A stretch of 7,964 nt of DNA, from positions 1 to 7,964 of the forward strand of contig PWOG01000072.1 of assembly GCA_003557565.1 (NCBI GenBank), in the 5' to 3' direction. This document shows, piece after piece, positions 6,925 to 7,964 of this stretch (position 1 is its first letter; each line of letters starts with the position of its first letter). The notes below the pieces were generated by a model that was given only the letters and a program-made list of their open reading frames with translations, did no database searches and was not told where the DNA came from. The position numbers and the translations under genes were made by a program. Source of the DNA: Desulfobulbaceae bacterium (GTDB lineage: Bacteria; Desulfobacterota; Desulfobulbia; Desulfobulbales; Desulfurivibrionaceae).

Positions 6925-7964
6925 ATGCAAGAATCACCGCCATCTCCCATGGTGTTGCGCTATTTTCTGATCCTGTTCACCATCTCTATCCTGTTGCTGG
7001 GGTGGTTGCTGTGGCCGTTTATCTCCGTGCTCGTACTGGCCTACCTGTTGACCAGCATTTTCCGCCCCATCTACGATATCATCAACCGCAGACTCCCGGA
7101 TTTTTTCGCCTCCCTGGCCACCTGTACCCTGATTGTGCTGCTGGTTTTTATTCCCCTGGTTCTCTTTGTCTTCGCCCTGGCCCAGGAAGCCCAAAGCCTT
7201 TACGAATGGGGGCGGGGAGCCGGAGTTACCCTGGGGGCGAGACTGCGAGAATTTCAGGAAAGCCTGCTGTTCATCCGTCTGCAGGAAATCGCCGCCCTGC
7301 TGGGTTTTTCTTTGGAACCGGAAAACATCGGCCAGGCCCTGGCGGGAGTGGCCCGTGAGGCGGGGCTTTTTCTCTACAACCAGGCGAGCAACTGGGCCGC
7401 CAACATCATGATGTTCATCTTCGGTTTCTTTCTGACGATCATCACCATCTTTTTTCTCCTGATGGAACACGACCGGCTGCTCAATTACATTTTCCGGCTT
7501 TCCCCCCTCCCCGACGACCAGGAGCGGCGGCTGTTCGCCAAGTTCGACGAAATCACCGGCGCGGTGCTGATCGGCAACGGCATCTGCGCGGTGATCCAGG
7601 GCATTTTAGGCGGCCTGCTCTTTCTGGTGTTTTCCCTGGGCCCCCCGGTGCTGTGGGGGGCGATCATGGCGGTGCTGGCCTTTCTCCCCATTGTCGGCAT
7701 CAGCCTGGTCATGATACCGGCCGCCGTTCTGCTGCTGTTCCAGGGAAACGTGGTGAGTGCCGTCCTGCTGCTGATCTTTTACGGGCTGATAAGCGTCATC
7801 ATCGAGTCTTTTCTCAAACCCAAGCTGGTGGGCAGCCGGGTTAAAATGCATATCCTGCTGGTTTTTCTGAGCATCATCGGCGGGCTCAACATCTTCGGTT
7901 TTCTAGGGATCATCTACGGTCCCTTGATTGTCACCGCCTTTCTGACCCTGGCGGAAATTTATCT
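6925..7964 (+). CDS. AI-2E/PerM-family transporter, nearly complete (3' end outside window)
   Basis: The frame is open from ATG 6925 to the right edge, giving 346 residues with no stop; relatives run to about 350-370, so only a short tail is missing. It is a polytopic inner-membrane protein of the AI-2E transporter family (Pfam PF01594 type; includes TqsA, PerM and YdiK). Hydrophobic segments lie at about 12-45 (probably two helices), 62-87, 158-180, 212-238, 241-272, 276-296 and 308-344, with a soluble loop at about 88-155. Family marks are GNGICAVIQGILGGLLF (217-233), the LAFLPIVG turn (251-258), KPKLVGSRVKMHILLVFLS (298-316) and GGLNIFGFLGIIYGPL (319-334). Members export or exchange small molecules or ions, some autoinducer-2 and some sodium/proton; the substrate cannot be assigned. 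ATG 6925 has a weak ribosome-binding site (AGG 7 bases upstream) and is preferred to ATG 6949, which has none. Confidence 0.94.
   Translation, partial: MQESPPSPMVLRYFLILFTISILLLGWLLWPFISVLVLAYLLTSIFRPIYDIINRRLPDFFASLATCTLIVLLVFIPLVLFVFALAQEAQSLYEWGRGAGVTLGARLREFQESLLFIRLQEIAALLGFSLEPENIGQALAGVAREAGLFLYNQASNWAANIMMFIFGFFLTIITIFFLLMEHDRLLNYIFRLSPLPDDQERRLFAKFDEITGAVLIGNGICAVIQGILGGLLFLVFSLGPPVLWGAIMAVLAFLPIVGISLVMIPAAVLLLFQGNVVSAVLLLIFYGLISVIIESFLKPKLVGSRVKMHILLVFLSIIGGLNIFGFLGIIYGPLIVTAFLTLAEIY

Noticed and set aside
6731..6950. Two overlapping minus-strand frames of 65-70 codons
   Set aside because: They are translations of the palindromic repeat and of the start of the AI-2E-family gene; no ribosome-binding site or family match.

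Overview
This is a high-GC window with ordinary bacterial gene organisation. The GroEL, GroES and branched-chain aminotransferase sequences, together with a large FG-GAP/VCBS-repeat protein and an M28 peptidase, suggest a member of the Desulfobacterota, perhaps a Desulfobulbales relative. That placement comes from protein appearance and composition only; no search was run.

Layout from left to right. (1) 2-1297, plus strand: the C-terminal part of a secreted-type FG-GAP repeat protein, cut by the left edge. (2) 1298-1455: a short convergent gap holding a divergent copy of an intergenic repeat. (3) 1456-2520, minus: a membrane-anchored M28 zinc peptidase. (4) 2686-2826, minus: a tRNA-Arg(UCU) gene followed by a strong hairpin terminator. 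(5) 2827-3171: a 345-base gap with the groEL terminator, four spaced copies of a 9-base motif and a long imperfect palindrome. (6) 3172-5176, minus: the groES-groEL chaperonin operon. (7) 5177-5453: the groES leader and a probable ilvE terminator. (8) 5454-6524, minus: ilvE. (9) 6525-6924: a 400-base divergent gap with a second well-formed palindromic repeat. (10) 6925-7964, plus: an AI-2E/PerM-family membrane protein cut by the right edge; it lacks a stop codon inside the window.

The genes are mainly housekeeping. GroES and GroEL form one functional unit, the GroEL/GroES folding chamber. IlvE makes or degrades leucine, isoleucine and valine. The other genes do not form an evident pathway with these, and each terminator seems to separate neighbouring transcripts.

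I found no mobile-element gene, CRISPR array, defence system or new enzyme system. The most interesting non-genic signal is a set of roughly 100-bp palindromic sequences in three intergenic gaps. Two of them share a 22-base end motif (20 of 22 identical) and two share 17 identical bases, which suggests a dispersed REP/MITE-like family in this genome.
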